DNA from: Endomychus coccineus
Taxonomy: Eukaryota; Arthropoda; Insecta; Coleoptera; Endomychidae
Direction: 5' to 3'
Assembly: GCA_958510875.1 (NCBI GenBank)
Contig: OY294067.1
Location: forward strand, 234,526,361-234,590,360
DNA length: 64,000 bases
Shown here: piece by piece, positions 29,946 to 40,240 of the stretch
How the letters are laid out: each line of letters begins with the position of its first letter
How positions within the stretch are numbered: position 1 is the stretch's first letter
Translations under genes and position numbers: made by a program
Notes under the pieces: generated by a model
Databases searched by the model: none
What the model was told of the DNA's origin: nothing
Seen by the model: only the letters and a program-made list of their open reading frames with translations

Positions 29946-32782
29946 CACATATAAATAACGTAAATAACTCTACAGAACATAGTGTTTTATATCAAAACAT
30001 TCCATGCACGAGGGAAAATTCATTCTCATTGATTCATTTAAATATTCAGGGCTTAGGTAACAAATATAACATGCTAGAAGCCTACTTACATGGTAAAAAC
30101 AACCCTGATGTGCTGTGTTTGTGTGAACATTTTATTGAAAAGAATTTTAATGATAAATTAACTTTAGGAGGATGGTACACAGCTTCGGTTTTTGGTCGAT
30201 CCACATTCAAAAAAGGTGGTGTAGCCATTTTCAGTAAAACAAGCGAGTTTACCACCCTTAACAATATTAACTCCCATTCAGTGGAGTTACATTGTGAAGT
30301 TGCCGCTGTTAAATTATGCAAATTTGATTTAATTATAATTTCACTATATCGTTCACCGTCTAGTGATTTTAGATGTTTCTTAAAAGTACTCAACAATATT
30401 TTAAACTGTTTATTTTTGTATTCCAAAATCATAATATGTGGAGATTTCAATGTTATGTTCAATGTTTCGGATAAAAATTCTGGCGAGTTGTGTGACCTGC
30501 TCAATTCTTTTGGTTTCCATCAAAAAATCTTCGAACCAAGCAGAGGTTCAAATTGTTTAGACAACATTTTTATAAATTTTGTACCTGAAAATGAAACTAC
30601 CGAAGTGTGGGAATGTCATTTCTCAGACCACAAAGCTCAACAATTGAGTTTGAACATTCCAGGCGGGTGTGAATCAAATAAATATAATAAATACAGACCA
30701 TTAAAAGAAAAAGGTTACGATAAGTTTCATTCAATTATTGAAGGTTTAAGTTTAAATTGTGACTATGTAAGGGATGTTAACATTGATGCCAATACTGCTT
30801 TTGATAATTATCACCGAAATTTTGTTGAGTCTTTTCTGATTAGTTTTCCTGAAAAGAAAATCAAAGTAGGAACAGGCAACTCTGATATGCACTGGTTTAC
30901 TAATCATCTCCGGCATTTGAGAAATAAACTTGATATCTTCAATAATTTATATAAGAAGTTTAAAACAGAAAACTTCAAAATCACAAGGAATAAGCTTCGA
31001 TTAAACTATAAATTAGAAATCAACAAAGCAAAAATCAGAGCAAATGACTACAAAATAAAGCAGTCATCAAATCCCAACAAAACTATGTGGGATTTAATCA
31101 AGATCAACAAAAGATCAAATAGTTCAGTTTCAAAATGTAATATTGTTGCAAACAAATTCAATGAATACTTTGCAACTATTCCACCTAAAATTGTTGATTC
31201 TACTCCAATGAATGTTCCAAACGGTGTCGGACTATTCTGTAAAAACATCCCACAGCATTTGAAGTTTGCATTCACTGAAGTCACATTTATACAAGTTAGA
31301 GATGTAATCTGTTCCTCAAAAAATAATTCCTCCAGAGACTTTTATGGATTGAATATTTCACTGATAAAAAGAAACATTAATAGTATTGTTTATCCACTTA
31401 CAACTCTCATTAATATATGCCTCAAGGAAGGAATTTATCCAAACTGTCTGAAAATTTCCAAGACAATTCCACTCTTTAAAAAGGGTGATATTTCTAGAGT
31501 TGAACATTATAGACCTATATCCCTTGTTCCCGTTTTTTCAAAAATTATTGAGAAATTGATGTGTGCACAAATTATTGGTTATTTTGACACAAATAAATAA
31601 TTTACTTTATTTACTAATCATCAATATGGTTTTAGGAAGAAACTTAGCACGATTGATGCAATAATTGAGTTCGTAGGCAATGCTGTAAAATGTTTTGAAA
31701 AAGGGGATTATTTTCTTGCAGTTTTCTTAGATTTATCAAAGGCTTTTGATTGTGTGTCTCATTCACTTCTCATGGAAAAGCTTGAGAGGTACCATTTTGA
31801 TGAATCAAGTAGGGCTCTTACACGATCATATCTCACAGACCGCCAGCAGTATGTGTATGTAAATGAAACCTGGTCCGAAATGAAAATAATTGATATTGGA
31901 GTTCCTCAAGGCTCTATAATTGGGCCTCTACTTTTCTTGATTTTCATTAATGATTTTCCGGATTATCTTGCTGACATCTTATCCATACTTTTTGCTGATG
32001 ACACTGTGGTTTCTGAAAATTGTGCCGATCTGGTGTCTGTTGATGAGGCTTTTGAGCGCATACAGGAAAATACCTTTGAATGGTTTTCAGGAAACGGGCT
32101 AGCTATGAATCGGGAAAAAACGGAGAAAATCGTTTTTAGTATGAGGCATGTTGACGACGCTAATGCAAAATTTCTAGATGTGTATTTGGATTCGCGCCTT
32201 ACCTGGAATGTTCATATCGACCATCTTGCAAAAAAAGTTAGTAAAAACGTATATCTTTTACGTCGATTGTCTGGTTCTGTTTCATCAAATGTACTTAAAA
32301 CAGCATATTTTGGTCTGTGTGAGTCTCAATTCAGATACGGTATCATTGTTTGGGGAAACTGTGTTGAAATTCACAGAATGTTTAGTCTTCAGCGAAGAGC
32401 AATTAGAATAATAGGTAACATTAACTATAGAGCTTGTTGCAGAAGCACATTCTTAAAACTGGACATTTTAACAATACCTGGCCTTTTTATTTTTGAATGC
32501 TTATCGTATGCTCACAAAAATGCTGAATTTGTCAGTTCAAATAGCGACATTCATCCGCATTATACCAGACATAAGGATGATATTCATTTGCCATTTTTCA
32601 GACTCAGAAGGTCACAAAACGGCCCGAATTTTCTTGCCTTCAAATTTTTTAACAGATTACTGATTAGTAGTCTTCCATTTAACAAATTTAAAATTCTAAT
32701 TAGATCTTACTTAGTAAAAAACGTATTGTATAAAATAGATGATTTTGTTAATCTAAATTTTAATAATTTGTTAAGTGACTGA
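29903..32782 (+). pseudogene. LINE C ORF2: AP endonuclease and reverse transcriptase, one stop
   Basis: One frame, open from 29903 to the stop at 32780-32782 apart from a single TAA at 31598-31600. Endonuclease motifs are LNIQGL, CLCEHF, SLYRSPSSDF, IIICGDFNV and FSDHKA (about 30032-30640). RT motifs are IPLFKKGD with YRPISLVPVFSKIIEKL, then QYGFRKKLST, FLAVFLDLSKAFDCVSH, GVPQGSIIGPLLFLIFINDF and ILFADDTVV (about 31465-32010; FADD catalytic box intact). The tail contains WNVHIDHLAKKVSKNVYLLR. The first in-frame ATG is at about 30070, so translation may depend on coupling to ORF1. The stop falls between RT blocks and separates the endonuclease half from the FADD half. Confidence 0.88.
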
Positions 32783-33156
32783 TTTTGGTTTTTTATTAAT
32801 TTGTATTTTGACTTTTATCTTTAAACTGACCTGTGCAAATAATGCTTATATTATATTAGCACGAAATAAAGTACTCTACTCTGCTCTACTCTACTCTACT
32901 CTACCGTAACCTCAAAATGACTTTTACTTCGGCTCAAACGATGCGTTATCACTTTTTGTACAATTTGCCTCTTCACATGTTTTTCCATTTGGGCCACCGT
33001 TTTCTATTTAAACACAAAAAATATGGAAATCGTATTGTTTCGCGCCAAAAAATGGTCGTAACTTTTGAAGCTAACTCGTAGGAATTTTTTCACTATTTTT
33101 CCCGATTTCACCGCATCAAAATACGTATAAAAACATACCTAATTTACACCTTCATT

Positions 33157-33386
33157 TTTTGAGCTATATGCGCTGGATTTCGTTCCTCTATCGACTGTAC
33201 TACAAAGGAATATGTTACCAGCATCACTATTGTTACGATGCAAGAATGTAGGCAAAAGGTAATGAGCCGATATATAAATCTTGTTCGAATTAATTCAGAA
33301 GCTGCAATAATTCTGTCTTCATATTTCCCGGTACCCGTTCCAACATTCAGTTTCGGGATTGAGATATCGTGATGAAAATAACGCAA
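33157..33386 (-). other. coding-like open frame with a membrane segment, at the right edge of F3
   Basis: Minus strand, 33386 down to F3. Includes NVGTGTGKYEDRIIAASELI and the hydrophobic FIYRLITFCLHSCIVTIVML, then VQSIEERNPAHIAQK. It closes within 10 bp of entering F3. Family not recognised. It may be a host exon disrupted by F3; its possible continuation is at 27295-27495. Confidence 0.3.
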
Positions 33387-34149
33387 AAAAAACTTGTGTT
33401 GTCTTTATGCTCTGTGTAACAGTTGTTCTGAAGTGACTCGTGCAATTTGAGTAGACCGTTGTGAGCTATATTTATAGATAAGATGTAAACTGAGTATTTT
33501 CATGTTCAAAAATATTTGGTCGCCATGTTTCATAATTCTTGAAGTGGAAACTATTAACGCGCCTTAATATCAAATTAAAATATATTATTTATTACTTTTA
33601 ATTTTACTAGGTACATTCAAAATGTATAGATACGTTAGTTGATTCACTTACATTCCACAGTGTGTCATGAAATAGTAACTTTGAATAATTCTTGAAAACT
33701 TTCTTTCCCCTGGATAATATTGAATCAAAAAGACTATAATAGAATGAATGAAAATATTACAGATATTTATCAGGTAAAACTCAAATCTGAAATCGAAACT
33801 ATAAACTCTTAGCAGTTATGCTCGCATCCTTTTATTTCAGTATTACTTGATAAATAGTACTCCTCCATGTATGTGATTACTTTCTCTGCAATTCAGTATC
33901 CGTCAAGTTCTTATGGTAGGACAGTAGAATTTGAGTGATTTAACTCACATTATTTATTATTATTATTATGTATGGAAACGGTCAAATATCTCGAGAAAGG
34001 TTTGAGATATCTGAATGATACTTTGAACACAAACTTTAGGAAATGTTTTTTTTTCCTTGTTGTCTATTTCAAATCCAAGTTTAACTTGATTTCAACGATG
34101 TTATTGTATGATTTTTTCCTAAATAGATTAGAAATGGCTAAAAACTATT
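33387..34149. other. no gene recognised
   Basis: AT-rich DNA with a short ATT microsatellite at about 33951-33968. Nothing else supportable. Confidence 0.4.
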
Positions 34150-34198
34150 TCCCTTTTTTTTCGGTGAATACATTTTCACTTCCCTCGCTATAGTAGTA

Positions 34199-35279
34199 CC
34201 GGGATATCGAATATTATCTTGGTCAAGGGTGGTTGTGGAATCTAAATCGTGTGTCTTACTTTACGTTTGAAATAATTATGTCACTGTCACACTGACATCA
34301 TCAATAACCTACAAATTTCACACCTATTTATTTCAGTTGTAAAACAATAATGAACTACAAATTATGAAATAACGGTTTTAGTAACAAGAAAAACTAAATT
34401 ACAGTAATTGTTGGAAATGTCCCCCGTTTTGTTCGATGCACAAGTTGACGCGCATCCTCATGCTGTGAAAACGTTTTTGCAGCATTTCTGGCGTGATGGT
34501 TCCACATTGCTGAACTATTCTTTGTTGAAGTTCTTGCAAATTATTTACCGGAGTGGAACCACTCTTAGTCAGAAAATAAAATTTAGTCCAGAAGATCGTC
34601 ATTCATTAAATTATTGACAAACCAATGGCAGTAAGCAAGGCGTCTGGGGTGGTCTGCGGGCAGAAGAGCTTGATGTGCTTGCATCAAGGATTTGCAGGCT
34701 CCTCTTCCATACGTTGACGAACGTCATTGACAATTTCTTCTGTACGAACTCTTGGTCTACCAGCACCTTCTTTATGAGTCACACAACCAGTTTTGCGGAA
34801 CACTTCAACACAATTTGTGAGGCACGCATAAATATTGTCCGGTCATATTTCCACGTTTGGGAAGTGCTCTCGAAAATTGTCCAAACACAAACGTTGACTG
34901 TATTACCAATTTCCATTAACTAGCGCACCCGTTCGAAAATAGGCTTCAATCATGAACATTTTGTGCTGTGTAGTAAGAGGCATGATTCAAAAACTGGATT
35001 AGAGAATTTTAGCAATATGACTTAACAGATTCTGACACAACAAAACATATTCAAACATTTAAAGTAAGACACACGTTTTACATTCCACAACCACCCTTGA
35101 CCAAGATAATTTTTAATTTGTAGTTGATTGTTGTTTTACAACTGAAATAAATAGGTATAAAATTTGTACGTTATTGATGATGTTAGTGTGACAGTGACAT
35201 AATTATTTCAAACGTAAAGTAAGACACACGTTTTAGATTCCACAACCACCCTTGACCAAGATAATTTTTGATATCCCGG
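34199..35279 (-). mobile_element. Tc1/mariner-type element, copy C (1.1 kb deletion derivative)
   Basis: Ends CCGGGATATC (34199) and GATATCCCGG (35279), with TA duplications at 34197-34198 and 35280-35281. Arms of about 170 bp match copies A and B. It keeps the two ends of a transposase gene on the minus strand. The internal repetition of the terminal motif (about 35060-35120 and 35218-35279) is shared with copy B and so belongs to the family. Confidence 0.9.
34396..34880 (-). pseudogene. Tc1/mariner-type transposase, N- and C-terminal parts fused by deletion
   Basis: The minus-strand N-terminal part (about 34880-34720) encodes a helix-turn-helix ending VFRKTGCVTHKEGAGRPRVR with a GRPR-type linker, then TEEIVNDVRQRMEEEPANP and a stop. 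A short shifted piece (RRLAYCHWFVNNLMNDDLLD) leads toward the first catalytic Asp region. The rest of the catalytic core is missing. The C-terminal part (34602-34399) reads PVNNLQELQQRIVQQCGTIT and then LCIEQNGGHFQQLL, the usual end of insect Tc1-like transposases. It cannot be active. Confidence 0.82.
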
Positions 35280-35499
35280 TATAAGGGAAGTATTGTAATC
35301 GGTGAAAAAATGTTTTCTGGGTTGCTTCGGGAATATCCGTTTTGAACCTTTATGAATCGATCTAGACTATTTTTCAGATGATCTCTGTAGGTGCGTACTG
35401 TGGAGACGAATGCGACGTTTCTATTGGTCGTACGGATTTAAAATTTCATAGTTCACCACTTTGACAGGAACTATATTGTTTTTGGGCGCGGTAGCGCGG

Positions 35500-36670
35500 T
35501 AGGAATATCTGGAGAAGTATGCATGGGGTGGAAAAATTTCGAGGGGTCTACCCAACTCTTTCAAAGGATTTCCATCTACACTCCCCTTGGGGTGGGTCGA
35601 AAATGCTGATAGATGGCGCTAGAATCGACAAAACATAAAAATCATAAATATAATCCGTGAACAACTTTGAGGGAACTTTCAACTGTGGTAAAATGAAACC
35701 ACTCTGCCCACACAGGAGGGGGAGGGAGGTAACTTTAAAATCTGAAATAGAATCGCTGAACCTCTCTGCTCAGTTCGATTTTGGTCAATTAATATTATAG
35801 TTTACATTCTTGGCCGATCCAGGTGGAAAAATTTCGTTCTTTTGTTGAAGGGAGATACATTTTGAGAAACTATTGGTAATATTTGTTCACCATTGAGATG
35901 GGAGATTGATTTCACCGCCGATATTAACATTACCGATGTACACTATGAGGAGGTCGGATTTTGTATATCATGTTATTCCAGCTATTACATACTCATTGAC
36001 AATACCTCACCATACATTTACTGTCCAGCGGTGTTGGTTGGTGATCTATTTGCTGCATCCAATGAGGGTTCACCGGTGTTCAAAATGGACTGTTGCGGTG
36101 ATTCAATAACCCTTCACAACATAATGTGACGTTATCGGAGAACATCACTAATTTGAAAAGGTCTTGCCGTTGTATAAATGACAAGAACCTTTTCCAATCC
36201 GTTCTCCCCATATCAGTGGTGGACAAATTATCAATAGTTTCTTGAATTGTATCTGTCTTTAACAAAAAAAAACGAATTTCTTCACCCGGATCAGCAAAGA
36301 ATGTGAATCGTCTCATTATTTCTTCAAAATTGAGTTGAACAAAGAGGCTCAATGATTCCATCCGAGATTTTAAACTCACCTCCAGCCTGACTCCTGCTGG
36401 GGAAGGGTAATCACATTTTATCACAGTTGAATGCACTCTCAAAGTTATTCACCGATTGTCTTAATCATTTTTATGTTTTGTCGATTTTGGAGCCATCTTT
36501 CAAGAATTAAAAAAAAATGCTTCACTTTTTACAATCTATCAGAATCTGCCATTAAACGTAGGGGTTTCTATTCGGTATTTCGGAGTCCCACCCCAAGGGA
36601 GTGTGAATTGATTCCAACTTTTGTCGAGAAAATTTTCTGTCCGATACCTATCTCAATCGAGATATTCCTG
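35500..36670 (-). mobile_element. second Tc1-like element with long imperfect inverted repeats
   Basis: The left arm (35501-about 35650) and right arm (about 36465-36669) share AGGAATATCT, CACTCCC.TTGGGGTGGG and AGATGGC with ATCGACAAAACATAAAAAT, in inverted orientation. Between them is a transposase fragment on the minus strand. Adjacent to the dispersed repeat on its left. Boundaries are approximate. Confidence 0.6.
35893..36442 (-). pseudogene. Tc1-like transposase fragment
   Basis: Minus-strand pieces: LFKLVMFSDNVTLCCEGLLN then HRNSPF (first catalytic Asp in FSDN). After a frame change come VNPHWMQQIDHQ, WTVNVW and GIVNEYVIAG. The order and motifs (V.FSDE..F.L.G.VNRHN...W...NPHW) are those of Tc1-like transposases. 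Upstream (36442-36180) is degenerate. Second and third catalytic acids are not found. Confidence 0.62.
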
Positions 36671-37057
36671 GGAAGTATTAAAAATGGGTCACCACGGATG
36701 TCAGCTGTTGCCGCGGTACACCTTTGTCTATTTCCAATCATTTACAACATATTGTCGGCTCCTATGAGTGATGGAAGTTATTGATCCATGGATTCAAAGA
36801 TACAGGCAGCATATTCTAAATAAGAGTTATCTTCTTAAACTGTTCAAAATGTGCACCATTAATTTCTGGTAGTAATGGATATATCGAACGAAACATTGAA
36901 TTGCGTTTACCCATCAAATAAGAGGTGAACTGTCAAAATGCTTTCTTCAAATTGTGAATAATAATAATAATTTGTAATGAATTTGCAGCAAACGTAGAAA
37001 TTCTTAAATAATTGTGCCTTAGTAGCTAATTATGTCAAAAATCTAACCCATTTTTCC

Positions 37058-37440
37058 TTGTTACAGGTAAGAGTGAGGGTTGGCCATCAATCTGTTAAAC
37101 TTGAAGAACAATTTCCTTGTAAATATTATCTAGTTGATAAGGTCTTTTTACTACTGATCCGATCAGTAACTCCACAAACTTCTAGTTCCAGACAGCTGTA
37201 TCGCTCTTCTCATAGAGCTGATCAGTGGAACGAGCAAGTTTACAACGTTGCTGAACGATCTCTGTTGAAGTTAGCCATAACCGGCCAACAACATTGTGAA
37301 AAGACCGAAAGTATCTCACGCCATCTATTAATATGTGCCCTACTAAGAAATCAAACAATATACCACATTGACTGATAGATTTCTCGAACTTTACAAAAAT
37401 TACTGGGAATTTGGAACTACTTGAGTTCACCGAACAGCGA
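37058..37440. repeat. Penelope-like terminal repeat, family B, copy 2 (single arm)
   Basis: Shares TAAC.CCACAAACTTCTAG and the hammerhead block with the copy at 37484-37738, in the same orientation. The opposing arm is not seen. Confidence 0.5.
37185..37231 (-). ncRNA. dead hammerhead motif, family B
   Basis: Stem I GUUCCA/UGGAAC (6 perfect pairs) and stem II GCUCU/AGAGC (5 perfect pairs, loop AUGAGA) are kept. The core is mutated: CUGAUCA instead of CUGAUGA (position 8) and GAUAC instead of GAAAC. These changes should abolish cleavage. Confidence 0.7.
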
Positions 37441-37483
37441 CATCAAACCAAACCAATGTAAGAGAATTAGAAATAAAGGAATA

Positions 37484-37738
37484 TATGAATATACTCAGTT
37501 ATCTCATGCTGGCTTTTGCCATATAACAATGATAAGGTCTTTCTAATCCAGATCGATCAATAACGTCACAAACTTATAGCTCCAGACAGCTGTTTCGCTC
37601 TTCTCATATAGCTCATCAGTGGAACTTCCCACTATAAAATATAAGTTTGTGACGTTATTGATCAATCTGGACTAGAAATGTTATCTGGCAAAACCCAACA
37701 TGAGATAAATGAGTATATTCATTTATTTCTAATGCTCT
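37484..37738. repeat. Penelope-like terminal inverted repeat, family B, copy 3
   Basis: Inverted arms 37484-37577 and 37641-37738 share AATATACTCA, TTATCTCATG, TAACAATGATAAGG-like, GATCAATAACGTCACAAACT and their complements. The hammerhead motif sits at the centre. Family B is assigned to PLE-type repeats by analogy with family A; no protein is present. Confidence 0.7.
37579..37625 (-). ncRNA. hammerhead ribozyme, family B, apparently intact
   Basis: Minus strand: stem I GUUCCA paired with UGGAGC (6 pairs, one G-U). Core CUGAUGA. Stem II GCUAU paired with AGAGC (one A-G mismatch), loop AUGAGA. Then GAAAC, a 2-bp stem III with loop AGCU, and cleavage triplet GUC. Every conserved core base is present with no extra nucleotides. 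Type I topology (open at stem I). Confidence 0.82.
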
Positions 37739-37926
37739 TACATTATAATCTATTTAAGGCAATACTCTTAAAATACTTAAGATTTGCCAAGGGGTGGCAT
37801 ATTCTACCTAAAAGTGATTATTGACAACCTAATTCCGTTTTCATAACTAATTGATCGTTTCAATCGGGTCTTCAAACTACGGCCCGCTACAGCCAGTGTC
37901 ATCAATCCGGCCTGCGACAGCAAATT

Positions 37927-39130
37927 TCAACAAAGATGAGTTTGATATTTGTTCCAAATTATATCATTGCACTGTAAATCAATAAATTCCATTTGAAGTT
38001 CCGGGGCTATGGTTTCAATGTCAGTATCAAAAGGATTTTGAAAAATCTTAATTTCATTCGCAATGACATCAAAGTTTGAGAAACGGGTAGCAAAATGTAT
38101 CTTCAAAGCACTCAAAGTTTCGATTGCAAAATCGACGGGAAATTGAGTCTCTGTAGTGTGGCTGATTATTTCACATGTTTTCAAATTTGTGAAACATTTT
38201 TTAAGTTATTGTGATTGAAACAGTATTATTTTCTGCCGGATCGATTTGATATTAGTGTATAAGTCAGGGAGAAGCTGGTTTTCTCGTTGCAATTTCAAAT
38301 TCAGTTGGTTCATATGTTTTGTCAAATCGATATAGTATGCTTAGTCCACAGTCATTCGCTATTTTGTAATTCGGTAACACGGCGATGCTTTTCATTCAAA
38401 AAATTTTCGATCACTGCTCGAAGTTCAAAAAAGCGCCGAAGGACTTTTCCGCAACTAAGCCAGCGTACGGCAGGATGATATGGTATGTCATTTTCTCCAA
38501 TCTTCAATAAACTCACGAAATTGTCGGTGATTCAGCTGAGTGGATCTGACTGGTTTTAGAATTTCAGACATATCCAAACATTTTCCGCACAAGGACTGTT
38601 GATGAATGATACAATGTAAGACTAATGGTTTTGAACCACGATTATTATCTACAGCTTTTGACACAAGAGCAACCACTATTATTCTTACCACACATGTTTT
38701 TGCCTCCATCAGTAGTAATAGATTTCAATTTTTTCCACCGAAGGATGTTTTTATTAATGGCATTTTCAATTCTCTTAAAAATATCTTCCCCAGTAGTCGT
38801 GCCCTGAATACTATCAATATCAAGGAGTCCTTTACACACTTCATACCTTTTAACTACTCCTCGAATGAAAATTAACACCTGAGCAGTATCTGACACATCC
38901 GTTGACTCATTCAAGGCCCGAGCAAACCACTCAAGATAGCCATTTATGTCAGACAGTTGATTTGATATATTTTCTGTGATGTCTTCTACCCTCCGAACCA
39001 TGGTGTTTGCTGGCAAACTTTACCTTTTTGGGGCACATTTCTTCGGCTACTGCAATTTGCTCATTCTTTGATCATTTCCCCATCGGTGAATAGTTTTCCA
39101 CGTTTCTCAATCAGGGGTTGGGGGTTCCAG
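37927..39130 (-). pseudogene. hAT transposase pseudogene, GTF2IRD2/ZBED-like
   Basis: Read on the minus strand from about 39130. First GKLFTDGEMIKE and MCPQKGKVCQQ-like sequence; then TMVRRVEDITENISNQLSDI, EWFARALNESTDVSDTAQVL (first catalytic Asp region, LDESTD-like), GTTTGEDIFKRIENAINKN and LKSITTDGGKNMCGKN (TTDGA-like second Asp). Then at 38709-38488 come LHCIIHQQSLCGKCLDMSEI and LNHRQFREF. At 38184-37927 come FPVDFAIETLSALKIHFATR, FQNPFD and ELQMEFIDLQCND. The order matches the hAT transposases related to GTF2IRD2 and ZBED5. Frames shift several times. Terminal repeats not found. Distinct family from the hAT copies at 0.8-7.4 kb. Confidence 0.83.
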
Positions 39131-39559
39131 CAACACCACTCATTATGATCAGTTCATGCCCCTTCTTCTAAAATCGAAGCGACAAAAATATTCCAGTAAC
39201 GTAGATCGTTCTTTATAGTTACCCTAACGGTAAAGCTTCTATCTCAATTTTCGTAGTTAAATGTTTATATTTTCTGCAATTGTTTATATCTCTTCATTGT
39301 TAGTGAGTGCAATGCTACCACCGATAAAACTATTTTCCGTTTAACGTTTCGAAAGTTTCTTCCTCTCTTCGTCAATAATTGTATGTTTATTAGTATTTCC
39401 GTGCAATTCATGAAAAACTGGATATGGGCTTTGAGCTTCTTCCAGTAGCATGGGAAGTTATTTCATGATGTCGGTCTGATCGAAATTGTTTTTGTTTGTT
39501 TTAGTTGTATTATATTGGGAGGTCGCGACCAAAGTATAACTCATTCGTCTTGCAGTTGA

Positions 39560-40240
39560 TCTGATAAGGAGTCTGTAGAAAGCATTTAATTAAATTTACA
39601 ATTAGCGTTCGATGTGCACCCACTAATTAAAAGCGAACTGCATATAAGTCAGATAGACGAAGGTGACTCCACGGGGATGTCTAAAGAGTTAGAAGAAGAA
39701 GCGGCAGTAGCCGTCGTCATCGAGCGGTCGCTATCTCAGGATATGTTAATACGGTCGTCTGGCGGGGCCGCCGTATATCTCCCGCTACTAATTGCATACA
39801 AATCAAAGTCATAAAGAGGCCGCGAAATTTATGTTAAATATATGAAAGATGCGATCTTAATCTGCGACCGACCGTCTGCTGTTTCCAATCCGAATTGGGC
39901 TGTTAATATCATTTTCATTTGCTGTATTAATTTACCTTATATCGGCCAGCGAATTGATGCGTCTATCGTCATACGTATTTGGTCCTGGAAAAGAGGTTTC
40001 TTACGTTATCTGAGGTTCAACTACTACTTCATTATACGTTCGTTGTGCCCCATACACCTTAATGTTTTATTAATCGAAACGTCCTGTATGCTTTATCTCC
40101 GCTGCTCGAATCAGCGAATATTGGTCTTGTGGGAATTTCTTTAATCTCGCACGGATCAAATTGTTTGAGTAAAATCAAGCTTTGGCCAGTCGCATCTTCA
40201 CCATGTCTCTAAGTAGACGTTAACTATGTTCTTCGAAGGT
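39560..40240. other. CpG-rich, apparently non-repetitive stretch
   Basis: Composition like 13480-15170 and 10265-10895, and unlike the surrounding TE-derived DNA. Holds AGTCATAAAGAGGCCGCGAA and TAATTGCAT near 39790-39830, which resemble homeodomain-type sites. Short frames (39614-39814; 39842-40144) have no recognisable domain. Candidate regulatory or conserved non-coding DNA only. Confidence 0.38.

Larger units (their letters stand above)
29660..32903 (+). mobile_element. LINE C, APE-type non-LTR retrotransposon, nearly intact ORF2
   Basis: Inserted in the F3 right arm: F3 sequence ending CTCAAGAC at 29659 resumes near 32904. The element holds the end of ORF1, a complete endonuclease/RT ORF2 and a 3' tail of CTCTA repeats (32870-32903). 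5'-truncated: most of ORF1 and the 5' UTR are missing. Only one in-frame stop interrupts ORF2, so this is the youngest-looking LINE in the window. A clear target duplication is not visible. Confidence 0.88.
27517..33155. mobile_element. foldback element F3, with LINE C inserted in its right arm
   Basis: Inverted repeat with ends GGTGTAAATTTG (left, about 27519) and the complement (right, to about 33153). The left arm runs to about 28720, the loop is roughly 28721-28944, and the right arm is 28945-29659 plus 32904-33155, separated by LINE C. Without LINE C the element is about 2.4 kb. The left arm contains a tandem duplication of about 260 bp. Inner tracts (GGGCC..ATCGAAAAAA, TTCTAGGYTC, GGCCGATTGTG) recur in F4, so the two are relatives. 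No transposase; flanking duplication not resolved. Confidence 0.8.
34150..35500. repeat. GGGAAGTATTG-type dispersed repeat, split by Tc1 copy C
   Basis: Left part TTTTCACTTCCCTCGCTATAG (about 34173-34193); right part TAAGGGAAGTATTGTAATCG (35282-) running to about 35500. It includes ATCGATCTAGACTATTTTTC and GGAACTATATTGTTTTTGGG. The same sequence occurs reversed at 44330-44615 and 60200-60445. Tc1 copy C sits at a TA between the two parts. Confidence 0.65.

Noticed and set aside
30082..30504. 140-codon minus-strand frame inside LINE C
   Set aside because: Shadow of the ORF2 endonuclease region on the other strand.
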